Source: CAJQND01 sp051010055
GTDB taxonomy: Bacteria; Pseudomonadota; Alphaproteobacteria; Rhizobiales; CAJQND01
Reading direction: 5' to 3'
Assembly (NCBI GenBank): GCA_051010055.1
Contig: JBPCVY010000248.1
Location: 1-22,957, forward strand
Length of the DNA: 22,957 nucleotides
The notes below the pieces were generated by a model, which saw only the letters and a list, made by a program, of their open reading frames with translations, did not search any database and had not been told where the DNA came from. Of the stretch, positions 1 through 7,285 are shown piece after piece (position 1 is the stretch's first letter; every line of letters starts with the position of its first letter). Both the position numbers and the translations under genes were made by a program.

Positions 1-743
1 AGGGCGCAATTCGCCTGTTGCCGGCGATGACCGCGGCCGGACCAATGCTGGTGATTGCCGAGTTTTTATGGCTGTGTTTGTGGCGCCGCGTCTGGAGGCT
101 GGCCGGACTTGCGATTTGTGCCGCCGGCCTTGTGTTGGCAGGCCATGTGCAGCTTCCAGATGCGCTAATTGGGGCTGATGAAAAATTTCTGGCGGTCAAA
201 ACCAAATCGGGCGATTTGTCGCTCAGTTCGGCAAAAACTGAAAAGTACGCCGCCGAACGTTAGCTTCGAAAATTCGGTGATGAGGCAAGTCTTAAGGAAG
301 GGGCAGGGCGCAAAGCCATAGATTGTGATGCATATGGCTGTTTGGGAAAGCTGGCAAACGACGTTGAAATTGCCCAGGTGCGCCATCCGGCAATTCTTGA
401 TGAGGAGTGCCGGCGGGCACAAATCGTGATTATTACCTTCTCAGACAAGGGACAATGCCGAAGTGCAAAAGTGCTCATCACAAACTCGGATTTAAAGCGG
501 AAAGGCGTGCACGCCATTTACCTGAGTACAGAGGATGGGGAGACGGATTTTAAAACGATTTATGTAGGCGCGCTTCAAGGTGAACGGCCTTGGACCGCAC
601 GGGCAAAATGGATAAAACGAAAACGCCCTGACGCGCTAGTTAAACCAAAACCGCCAAGCCCTGCAGAAAAGCTTCCCTTAAAGCCGTCACCGGAGAAAAT
701 ACCACCAAGCACCCGAACTCCGCCCTTGCAGGTCAAAATCTGA
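1..743 (+). pseudogene. comEC: ComEC/Rec2 family DNA-uptake protein, C-terminal part, interrupted by an in-frame amber codon
   Basis: This is the 3' end of a gene that begins before the window. The frame read from base 3 gives a hydrophobic tail with Trp- and Leu-rich membrane segments (about bases 40-160). It continues into the soluble C-terminal region typical of alphaproteobacterial ComEC, the inner-membrane channel for single-stranded DNA uptake. A TAG at 261-263 interrupts the frame after residues AAER. The same frame then stays open to a TGA at 741-743 and carries matching family features, including a CDAYGCLG segment and a DEECRRAQIVI segment. Relatives, as I recall them, have Trp at the stop position (ERWL or EWL), so a TGG-to-TAG change explains it. 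The last ~40 residues are a Pro/Lys-rich tail. Position convergent to lexA is the usual alphaproteobacterial arrangement. The gene may be a recent pseudogene, a truncated but working protein, or a sequencing error. The ComEC identity comes from motif memory and context. Confidence 0.72.
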
Positions 744-765
744 GCGGTGCTGAACCTACCTTGCG

Positions 766-1473
766 TCAATACCGCCGGATGAGACCTACCAGCGTGCCTT
801 GTACATCAACGCGGTCGGGACCAAAAATGCGGGTTTCATAGGCCGCATTTGCCGCCTCAAGGGCTATGGAATCACCCTTGCGCCGCAAGCGCTTCAGCGT
901 TGCCTCTTCATCATCAACGAGCGCAACCACAATCTGCCCGTTTGAGGCAGTATCCGCTTTGCGGACGAGAACCGTGTCTCCATCAAGAATCCCCGCATCA
1001 ATCATGGAATCGCCTTTAACTTCCAAGGCGAAATGTTCACCCGGCCCAAGCATTTCCGGAGGCACCGCAATATTGTGGGTGTGGTCCTGGATGGCGGAAA
1101 TAGGAACGCCTGCCGCAATCCGGCCCATAACCGGAACCGTTGCAGCTTCAGCATCATCACCATGTGGTGCAGCAACTTCGCGCCGTTTGCCAAGCGAGCC
1201 CTCAATAACTGATGGGCTGAACCCACCGCGTTGGTTTTGGGCCAGGCCGGGGGAAACAGATTCGGGAAGCTTCACAACCTCCATTGCCCGCGCGCGGTGT
1301 GGAAGCCGGCGCAAAAATCCGCGCTCTTCAAGAGCGGTCACCAGCCGGTGAATGCCGGATTTGGATTTAAGGTCCAGCGCTTCCTTCATTTCTTCAAATG
1401 AGGGCGGAACGCCGGTTTCCTTCAAGCGCTCGTGAATGAACATCAAAAGGTCATGTTGTTTACGTGTCAGCAT
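766..1473 (-). CDS. lexA: LexA repressor
   Basis: Transcriptional repressor of the SOS DNA-damage response; RecA-stimulated self-cleavage inactivates it. The 235-residue protein has an N-terminal winged helix (about 1-65, beginning MLTRKQHDLLMFI) that binds the SOS box. A variable linker (about 70-112) leads to an S24-type autoprotease domain. The cleavage site is Ala121-Gly122 in RIAAGVP. The catalytic Ser156 lies in KGDSMIDAG and Lys172 in VLVRKADT. Length and layout match alphaproteobacterial LexA. The ATG at 1473 is preceded by a purine-rich GAAGGGG on the minus strand. The gene lies 130 bp downstream of moeA, and that gap holds SOS-box-like elements, so it is probably autoregulated separately from the trp-moa operon. 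Confidence 0.97.
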   Translation of the reverse strand: MLTRKQHDLLMFIHERLKETGVPPSFEEMKEALDLKSKSGIHRLVTALEERGFLRRLPHRARAMEVVKLPESVSPGLAQNQRGGFSPSVIEGSLGKRREVAAPHGDDAEAATVPVMGRIAAGVPISAIQDHTHNIAVPPEMLGPGEHFALEVKGDSMIDAGILDGDTVLVRKADTASNGQIVVALVDDEEATLKRLRRKGDSIALEAANAAYETRIFGPDRVDVQGTLVGLIRRY

Positions 1474-1519
1474 AGCTAACCCCTTCGCTGAGCTTGGATT
1501 TTGCGCGACTCAATATTTG

Positions 1520-1559
1520 GAACAAATCATAAACAAACGTACATGTTCTAGTTATGTTC
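1520..1559 (-). promoter_or_regulatory. lexA promoter region with two SOS-box-like elements
   Basis: Bases 1545-1559 read GTTC-TAGTTAT-GTTC on the plus strand, an exact match to the alphaproteobacterial LexA consensus GTTC-N7-GTTC. A second, imperfect element lies at 1520-1534 in the opposite orientation (GTTT-N7-GTTC on the minus strand). Both fall in the 130-bp gap upstream of lexA. A TATGAT sequence (minus strand, 1527-1532) could serve as a -10 box, which would place the exact SOS box over the -35 region. The box is seen directly; the promoter assignment is inference. Confidence 0.82.
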
Positions 1560-1603
1560 GGCAAGGGTTAATTTGCAGTGAATGTGATGCTGGTTTGTGT
1601 ATG

Positions 1604-2809
1604 CTAAAAATCGAGGAGAAGGATTTGCACTGTTTCCCCGGCCTTTGCCGCCGGTGCAAAGGGTGGCCGGATGATGAGGCAATCCGCGCTTGTGAGGGTG
1701 CGCAACATAGATGAATCCTGTTTTGGGAATGCGTTGGCAACAAGCCCGCCATCTTTGCCTTGGGCAAGGGTTGCACGCAGATAATCCTGGCGGCGGTCGT
1801 TTTCCGGCAATGTAGTGGCAAGGCGGGCGGTAGAAGGCGCCTCTTCGTCCGTTTCCAGACCCAGCATTTTGTCGATAAGCGCTTTTAGGAATATGCGTGC
1901 ACATACGAGGGCGGAAACCGGATTACCCGGCAGGCCCAACACATGCATGGAATCAAGCTTGCCATACATGAGCGGTTTTCCCGGCCGCATGGCGATGCGG
2001 TAAAAGGTGAGCTTCATGCCTTGTGTGGTGAGGGCATCTTGCACCAAATCATGATCGCCAACCGAAGCGCCGCCCAGGGTTACAAGAATATCACAGCCCC
2101 TGGCCTTTTTAATTGCGCGGGTGAGGGCGCGTTTGTCATCGCCAACAATTCCAAGGTCGGCAGGTTCTGCCCCAACACCGCGCAGGAATGGCGCAAGGGC
2201 AAAATTGTTTGATGAGATAATCTGGTCGGCGCGCAGCTTTTCCCCGGGCGCCACAAGCTCGTCACCGGTGGCAAGCAGCGCCACTTTCGGTCTGCGTCTC
2301 ACGGGCAGGGTTGCATGGTTCATGGCTGCAGCCAGTCCCACCTGCCGTGCGCTCAGTCTTGAGCCCGCCTCCAGCAAAACTTCGCCGGCCGCAAAATCTA
2401 GCCCCCTGGGCCGCACATAGGCCTGGGCCTGCGCCGGTTCGTTTACTGTGACAAATTCTTCATCCCGGTCACAATTTTCCTGGATAACAACCGTGTCAGC
2501 GCCTTTGGGAAGAGGCGCGCCAGTAAAAATGCGCACCGCCTGGCCTTTCTTAACGATGCCGCGAAACGCCTTGCCTGCAGGTGCCTCACCGATGATTTTC
2601 AATGTTGCAGGCGCAGTTGCCACATCCTCAGCCCGCACCGCATAGCCATCCATGGCAGAGGCGTCAAACGGTGGCTGGTGGCGTTTTGATTTGATATCCC
2701 GGGCGAGAATGCGGCCTGCGGCATCTTTCAGTGGCACGTTTTCGGAAGGCAAAGTGCGGGCGGATTTGATAATCGCCCCGCGCGCCTTTGCAACCGGTGT
2801 GAGCGCCAT
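1604..2809 (-). CDS. moeA: Molybdopterin molybdenumtransferase MoeA
   Basis: Inserts molybdate into adenylylated molybdopterin to form active molybdenum cofactor in the cytoplasm. The 401-residue length is normal for MoeA. Visible family motifs are DASAMDGYA (about 49-57), GAPLPKGADTVV (97-108), the MoCF/MPT-binding ATGDEL (180-185), GGASVGDHD (246-254) and PGNPVSA (294-300). The C-terminal beta domain runs from about 325 to the end. The ATG at 2809 overlaps the moaC stop by one base (TAATG), so translation is probably coupled to moaC. It is the last gene of the long minus-strand transcription unit before lexA. Confidence 0.96.
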   Translation of the reverse strand: MALTPVAKARGAIIKSARTLPSENVPLKDAAGRILARDIKSKRHQPPFDASAMDGYAVRAEDVATAPATLKIIGEAPAGKAFRGIVKKGQAVRIFTGAPLPKGADTVVIQENCDRDEEFVTVNEPAQAQAYVRPRGLDFAAGEVLLEAGSRLSARQVGLAAAMNHATLPVRRRPKVALLATGDELVAPGEKLRADQIISSNNFALAPFLRGVGAEPADLGIVGDDKRALTRAIKKARGCDILVTLGGASVGDHDLVQDALTTQGMKLTFYRIAMRPGKPLMYGKLDSMHVLGLPGNPVSALVCARIFLKALIDKMLGLETDEEAPSTARLATTLPENDRRQDYLRATLAQGKDGGLVANAFPKQDSSMLRTLTSADCLIIRPPFAPAAKAGETVQILLLDF

Positions 2810-3288
2810 TACTCGGCCTTGAAACTGCCGGACTTTCCGCCGGACTTTTCAATGAGCCGGATATCGCCAATCCGGATGCCTCTGTCTGCAGCTTTCACCA
2901 TGTCGTAGATGGTAAGACAGGCAATAGAAACCGCTGTCAGGGCTTCCATCTCAACCCCTGTCTGGCCGGTAACCTTTACGGTGCCGGTAACATCAATGCG
3001 CGGTTCGCTATCTGCAGCGGAGATATCAAGGGCGACTTTCGACAGGGCGAGAGGATGGCATAGCGGTATTAGATCATGGGTGCGTTTTGCCGCCATTATC
3101 CCGGCAATGCGGGCAGTGGCGATAACATCGCCCTTTTTGGCAGTTCCTGCGGAAATCATTTCTAGGGTTTCCGGGGCCATCCATATCGAGCCTTTGGCAA
3201 CTGCTGTGCGGGAAGTGACATCCTTGCCCGACACATCCACCATGTTGGCGTTACCCTTCTCATCGATATGGGTGAGACGGTCTGCCAT
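2809..3288 (-). CDS. moaC: Cyclic pyranopterin monophosphate synthase MoaC
   Basis: With MoaA, converts GTP to cyclic pyranopterin monophosphate, the first step of molybdenum cofactor synthesis. The protein is 159 residues, the usual size. It has the CHPL motif (77-80), a KKGD segment (51-54) and the YDMVKAADR motif, whose Asp129 and Lys132 correspond to the catalytic Asp/Lys pair of the family. I chose the ATG at 3288 rather than the upstream in-frame TTG at 3291. The ATG shares one base with the trpC stop (TGATG), matching the other junctions of this operon. No moaA or moaE is in the window. Confidence 0.96.
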   Translation of the reverse strand: MADRLTHIDEKGNANMVDVSGKDVTSRTAVAKGSIWMAPETLEMISAGTAKKGDVIATARIAGIMAAKRTHDLIPLCHPLALSKVALDISAADSEPRIDVTGTVKVTGQTGVEMEALTAVSIACLTIYDMVKAADRGIRIGDIRLIEKSGGKSGSFKAE

Positions 3289-4094
3289 CAAGCAACCACC
3301 TGTTCGCGGGTGAGCAAAGTGCGGGTAGCTGCTGCAACATCTTCTTGGCGCATTAGGCTTTCGCCAATCAGGAAAGTGGTAACGCCAATATTTGAGAGCC
3401 GGGAAAGATCATTTGGTGTGAACAGCCCGCTTTCACAAACAAGCAGATAGCCGTCCGGCACGTGCGGCGCCAATTTTTCGCTGGTTTCCAGGCTGGTTTC
3501 AAAGGTTTTGAGGTTGCGGTTGTTGATACCCAGGAAGCGGCTCTTGAGTGTTAACGCCCGGTCGAGTTCTTCGCGGTCATGCACTTCAGCAAGAACGTCC
3601 ATGCCATAATCGAATGCTGATGCCTCGAGCTCTGCGGCAAGCTCATCATCGATCATCGCCATAATCAGCAAAATGCAATCAGCGCCCCATGCCCGCGCTT
3701 CAGTCACTTGATAGGTATCCAGCATGAAATCCTTGCGCAGTGCGGGAAGATTGGTGGCGCCCCGTGCAGCGGTTAGAAATTCCGGCGCTCCCTGGAAGGA
3801 AGGCGTATCGGTGAGCACCGACAGGCATGCCGCACCGCCTGCTTCATAGGCCTTTGCCAAGATCGGTGGGTCAAAATCAGGCCGGATGAGGCCTTTTGAA
3901 GGGCTTGCCTTTTTGATTTCCGCTATCAGGCCATATTCATTTGCATCGCGCTTGGTTTGCAAAGCCTGCATAAATCCGCGCGGAGGCCCGTTCTCTGATA
4001 TGGCGCTTTCCAGTGTGCTCAGCGGCACCTGAGCCTTGGCGGCGGCCACTTCTTCGTGCTTATAGGCGGCAATTTTGTCCAGCACCGTTGCCAT
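3288..4094 (-). CDS. trpC: Indole-3-glycerol-phosphate synthase
   Basis: Closes the indole ring of the tryptophan pathway, from carboxyphenylamino-deoxyribulose phosphate to indole-3-glycerol phosphate. It is a 268-residue single-domain TIM barrel with no fused TrpF. Diagnostic motifs are IAEIKKASPSKG (57-68, catalytic Glu59 and Lys61), ALRKDF (118-123), VLAEVHD (167-173), GINNRNL (189-195) and CESG (220-223). The ATG at 4094 overlaps the trpD stop by one base (TAATG), and its own TGA overlaps the moaC start. trpF, trpB and trpA are not in the window; in alphaproteobacteria they normally form a separate cluster. Confidence 0.97.
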   Translation of the reverse strand: MATVLDKIAAYKHEEVAAAKAQVPLSTLESAISENGPPRGFMQALQTKRDANEYGLIAEIKKASPSKGLIRPDFDPPILAKAYEAGGAACLSVLTDTPSFQGAPEFLTAARGATNLPALRKDFMLDTYQVTEARAWGADCILLIMAMIDDELAAELEASAFDYGMDVLAEVHDREELDRALTLKSRFLGINNRNLKTFETSLETSEKLAPHVPDGYLLVCESGLFTPNDLSRLSNIGVTTFLIGESLMRQEDVAAATRTLLTREQVVA

Positions 4095-5107
4095 TAGTTG
4101 TTTGAAACCTCAATCAGTTTATCCAGGACTTCTGCAGCTTTACCGCTGTCGATCGCATCGGCGGCCAATGCGACCCCTTCTTTCAAATCTTTTGCCTGGT
4201 CCGTTACAATGAGCGCTGAAGCAACAGTCATCAAGACCGTATCGCGATATGCGCCTTTTTTGCCTGCAAGCACATCCCTGATGGCTGCGGCATTATATTC
4301 AGGATCGCCACCTTTAAGATCTTCAAGGGGTGAACGGGTGAGCCCTGCATCCTCAGGCGTGATTTCAAAGGTTGAAACCTTGCCGTCTTTCAGTTCCGCC
4401 ACCCATGTGATGCCAGTGGAAGTGATTTCATCCAGCCCGCCTTCACCATGGGTAACCCACACAGCTTCAGCGCCCAGGTTCTTCATAACATGAGCGAGGT
4501 GTTCAATCCATTCCTTTGAAAACACGCCGATAATCTGTCTTTTAGTGCTGGCCGGATTGGACAGCGGGCCGAGCAAATTGAAGATGGTGCGCGTGCCAAG
4601 CTCAACGCGGGTTGGTCCGACAAACCGCATGGCGGCGTGGTGGGCAGGGGCAAACATAAAGCCAACGCCTGCCTTATCGATGCATTCAGATATCTTTTCC
4701 GGGGGAATCTCAATGTTAACCCCAAGCGCAACCAATGCCTCTGAGGCACCGGATTTGGAAGATAGGGAACGGTTGCCATGTTTGGCGATGTCCACGCCTG
4801 CAGCAGCGGCCACAAGGGCCGAGCAGGTGGAAATATTGTAACTGCCGGATGCATCACCGCCCGTGCCGACAATATCGATGGTGCCGACAGGGGCCTTAAC
4901 TGGCGTCATTTTCTCACGCATGATGGATACGGCGCCGGAAATCTCGTCTACCGTTTCCCCGCGCACCCGCATGGCCATGAGAAATCCGCCGATTTGGGAC
5001 GGTGTTGCCTCTCCAGACATGACGATTTCGAATGCCTCTTGGGCTTCTTCGAATGTCAGTGGCTGGCCACCGGCCACTTTGGCGACATATGGCTTCAAAT
5101 CGGCCAT
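4094..5107 (-). CDS. trpD: Anthranilate phosphoribosyltransferase
   Basis: Transfers phosphoribose from PRPP to anthranilate, the second step of tryptophan synthesis. The 337-residue length is typical. The PRPP-binding GTGGD motif is at 81-85, NIST at 91-94 and the KHGNRS motif at 109-114. The N-terminal helical domain (about 1-65) is followed by the alpha/beta phosphoribosyltransferase domain. The start lies 7 bp after the trpG stop. The stop overlaps the trpC start, so this is the middle of the trpE-G-D-C block. It is not fused to trpG. Confidence 0.97.
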   Translation of the reverse strand: MADLKPYVAKVAGGQPLTFEEAQEAFEIVMSGEATPSQIGGFLMAMRVRGETVDEISGAVSIMREKMTPVKAPVGTIDIVGTGGDASGSYNISTCSALVAAAAGVDIAKHGNRSLSSKSGASEALVALGVNIEIPPEKISECIDKAGVGFMFAPAHHAAMRFVGPTRVELGTRTIFNLLGPLSNPASTKRQIIGVFSKEWIEHLAHVMKNLGAEAVWVTHGEGGLDEITSTGITWVAELKDGKVSTFEITPEDAGLTRSPLEDLKGGDPEYNAAAIRDVLAGKKGAYRDTVLMTVASALIVTDQAKDLKEGVALAADAIDSGKAAEVLDKLIEVSNN

Positions 5108-5114
5108 GGTATTA

Positions 5115-5699
5115 TTACCCCTTTATCGCGCCGCTAAGTTCCAGGAAGTTTCTCAATAGCTTATGCCCATGCTCAGAGGCAATGCTCTCCGGGTGAAACT
5201 GCACGCCGTGGATAGGAAGTTCTTTATGTTCAAGGCCCATAATGGTGCCATCATCTGTTTCTGCCGTGACTTTCAGGCATTCAGGCAAAGTTTCGCGGGC
5301 CACCGTAAGGGAATGATAACGGGTGGCTTGGAATCTGTTCGGAATGTCTGCGAAAATCCCGGTGCCTACATGTTCAACCGTTGACACTTTGCCATGCATA
5401 ATTGTGTCCGCGCGCACCACGTCGCCGCCAAAGTTCTGACCAATTGACTGGTGCCCCAAACAGACGCCGAACAATGGCTTTTTGGCTTCTGCTGCAGCTG
5501 CCACCAGGTCCAGGCAAATACCCGCTTCATTTGGAGTGCAAGGCCCTGGCGAGAGAACAATGGCCTCAGGATTGGCCGCCATAACCTCTGCAACGGAAAT
5601 CTTGTCGTTACGGTAGACGGTTGCATCAGCTCCAAGGTCGCCGAAAAATTGCACCAGGTTGTATGTGAAGCTGTCATAGTTATCGATGAGCAAAAGCAT
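5115..5699 (-). CDS. trpG: Anthranilate synthase component II (glutamine amidotransferase)
   Basis: Class I glutamine amidotransferase subunit that supplies ammonia to TrpE for anthranilate synthesis. The 194-residue protein has the nucleophile Cys80 in GVCLGHQ and the His169/Glu171 pair in FHPES, completing the catalytic triad. A PGPCTP oxyanion-loop motif is at 51-56. It could also serve folate synthesis as PabA. The position between trpE and trpD, with a 2-bp gap to trpE, makes tryptophan the main role. Confidence 0.95.
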   Translation of the reverse strand: MLLLIDNYDSFTYNLVQFFGDLGADATVYRNDKISVAEVMAANPEAIVLSPGPCTPNEAGICLDLVAAAAEAKKPLFGVCLGHQSIGQNFGGDVVRADTIMHGKVSTVEHVGTGIFADIPNRFQATRYHSLTVARETLPECLKVTAETDDGTIMGLEHKELPIHGVQFHPESIASEHGHKLLRNFLELSGAIKG

Positions 5700-5701
5700 G
5701 G

Positions 5702-7222
5702 CTATTGCCCCCTGCCGGCCTGGCCGGAAAAGCGCACAGCCTCTTCGGCGGCTTTAAACAACGCGGTTGCCTTGGCGACGCATTCGGCTTGCTCGCTTTC
5801 AGGCACTGAGTCAGCGACAATGCCGGCACCTGCCTGAACATACATTTTGCCATCTTTCACCACCGCGGTGCGCAAGACGATGCAGGTGTCCATTTGCCCG
5901 TTTGCCGAGAAGTAACCGACACATCCGGCATAGATGCCGCGCTTTTCCTTCTCTAGTTCGTCGATAATTTCCATGGCCCGCACTTTTGGGGCTCCCGATA
6001 CGGTGCCCGCTGGATAACCAGCGACAAGGGCGGATATAGCATCATGCTCGCTGTTCAGCGTGCCCTCTACATTTGAGACGATATGCATAACGTGACTGTA
6101 ATATTCCAAAACAAATTTGTCGGTGACTTCAATTGAACCGATTTCCGCCACGCGGCCCACATCGTTGCGGCCCAAATCAAGCAGCATCAAGTGTTCGGCC
6201 AGTTCTTTCGGGTCTTGTAAAAGTTCATCTGCCAACCCGGCATCTTCCGCAGGCGTTTCCCCCCGTGGCCGGGTGCCTGCAATGGGCCGGATGGTAACTT
6301 TGCCATCACGGACCCTAACGAGAATTTCCGGGCTGGAGCCAACCACGGAAAAGCCGCCAAAATTGAGACAGTAGAGGAAAGGTGAGGGGTTGGTGCGCCG
6401 TAAAGCCCGGTAAAGGGCGAAGGGCGGTAAATTAAACTCGGTCTCAAACCGTTGCGAAAGAACCACCTGGAATATGTCGCCGGCCAGCACATATTCCTGT
6501 GCCCGTTCCACCATCCCCTTATATTCTTCTGGTGCGGTGTTTGATGTGAGTACCGGAAACTCCACATCTTCGGGCGCCTGATGGGCCTCATGATCAAGAG
6601 GCTGATCAAGCGCATCCATCACCGATGTGATTCGGTCAACCGCCTGGGCATATGCTGCAGCGGTGGGTTTGCTGCTAGTTGGGTAAACCGCCGTTGCGAC
6701 GGTCACTTCATCCTTAACGGCATCAAAAATGGCCATCACGGTGGGGCGGATCATCATGGAATCTGGAACGTCCACAACATCCGGATTTGGCGGCGGCAAA
6801 TCTTCCATAAGCCGGACCATGTCATAGCCCATGTAGCCGAAGACCCCGGCTGCCATCGGAGGCAGCTGCTCTGGCAGATCGATACGCGATTCCTCAAGAA
6901 GGCTTCTGAGAGATACCAGTGGTGTCTGCGAACAGGCCACGAACGGGCCTTCCGGGTCCGCAAGGGCTGAGCGGTTGATTTCGGCATTTGTGCTGTTTGA
7001 GCGCCAGATTATGTCCGGTTTCAGGCCGATAATGGAGTACCGGCCCCTGACGGCTCCACCTTCCACCGATTCCAGGAGAAAAGCATAATCAACGCCATCA
7101 GAAAGTTTCAGCATGGCTGAGACAGGTGTCTCCAGATCGGCCACCAAAGTGGTCCAGACAACCTGGGCTACGCCGGCGTCATATTTTTGCTCGAAGTCTT
7201 CAATGTTCGGTTCAATACGCAT
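5702..7222 (-). CDS. trpE: Anthranilate synthase component I
   Basis: Chorismate-using subunit that makes anthranilate with ammonia from TrpG; first committed and feedback-controlled step of tryptophan synthesis. The protein has 506 residues. The N-terminal LLES motif (49-52) is the known tryptophan-binding element, so feedback inhibition is expected. The chorismate-binding domain (about 230-500) holds PIAGTRPRGET, LGRNDVGR and GAPKVRAMEIID. It is separate from TrpG, unlike the fused TrpE(G) of Rhizobiaceae. Only 63 bp separate it from ppiD upstream. I see no leader peptide or attenuator there and no strong Shine-Dalgarno sequence, so it may be cotranscribed with ppiD or driven from within that gene. 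Confidence 0.96.
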   Translation of the reverse strand: MRIEPNIEDFEQKYDAGVAQVVWTTLVADLETPVSAMLKLSDGVDYAFLLESVEGGAVRGRYSIIGLKPDIIWRSNSTNAEINRSALADPEGPFVACSQTPLVSLRSLLEESRIDLPEQLPPMAAGVFGYMGYDMVRLMEDLPPPNPDVVDVPDSMMIRPTVMAIFDAVKDEVTVATAVYPTSSKPTAAAYAQAVDRITSVMDALDQPLDHEAHQAPEDVEFPVLTSNTAPEEYKGMVERAQEYVLAGDIFQVVLSQRFETEFNLPPFALYRALRRTNPSPFLYCLNFGGFSVVGSSPEILVRVRDGKVTIRPIAGTRPRGETPAEDAGLADELLQDPKELAEHLMLLDLGRNDVGRVAEIGSIEVTDKFVLEYYSHVMHIVSNVEGTLNSEHDAISALVAGYPAGTVSGAPKVRAMEIIDELEKEKRGIYAGCVGYFSANGQMDTCIVLRTAVVKDGKMYVQAGAGIVADSVPESEQAECVAKATALFKAAEEAVRFSGQAGRGQ

Positions 7223-7285
7223 GGGTCTTGGTCTTTAAAAGAGGTGAAAGTCGCTTAACTCGCCAGAGGCCGGATGGCATCCGCC

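Noticed and set aside
866..1351. A 161-codon plus-strand reading frame inside lexA
   Set aside because: It is the antisense shadow of a gene with clear LexA motifs, has Ser/Arg-rich low-information content and no ribosome binding site.
7223..7285. Possible trp attenuator or leader peptide before trpE
   Set aside because: The 63-bp gap has no short reading frame with Trp codons and no terminator/antiterminator pair; only a trivial GGATG/CATCC palindrome is present.
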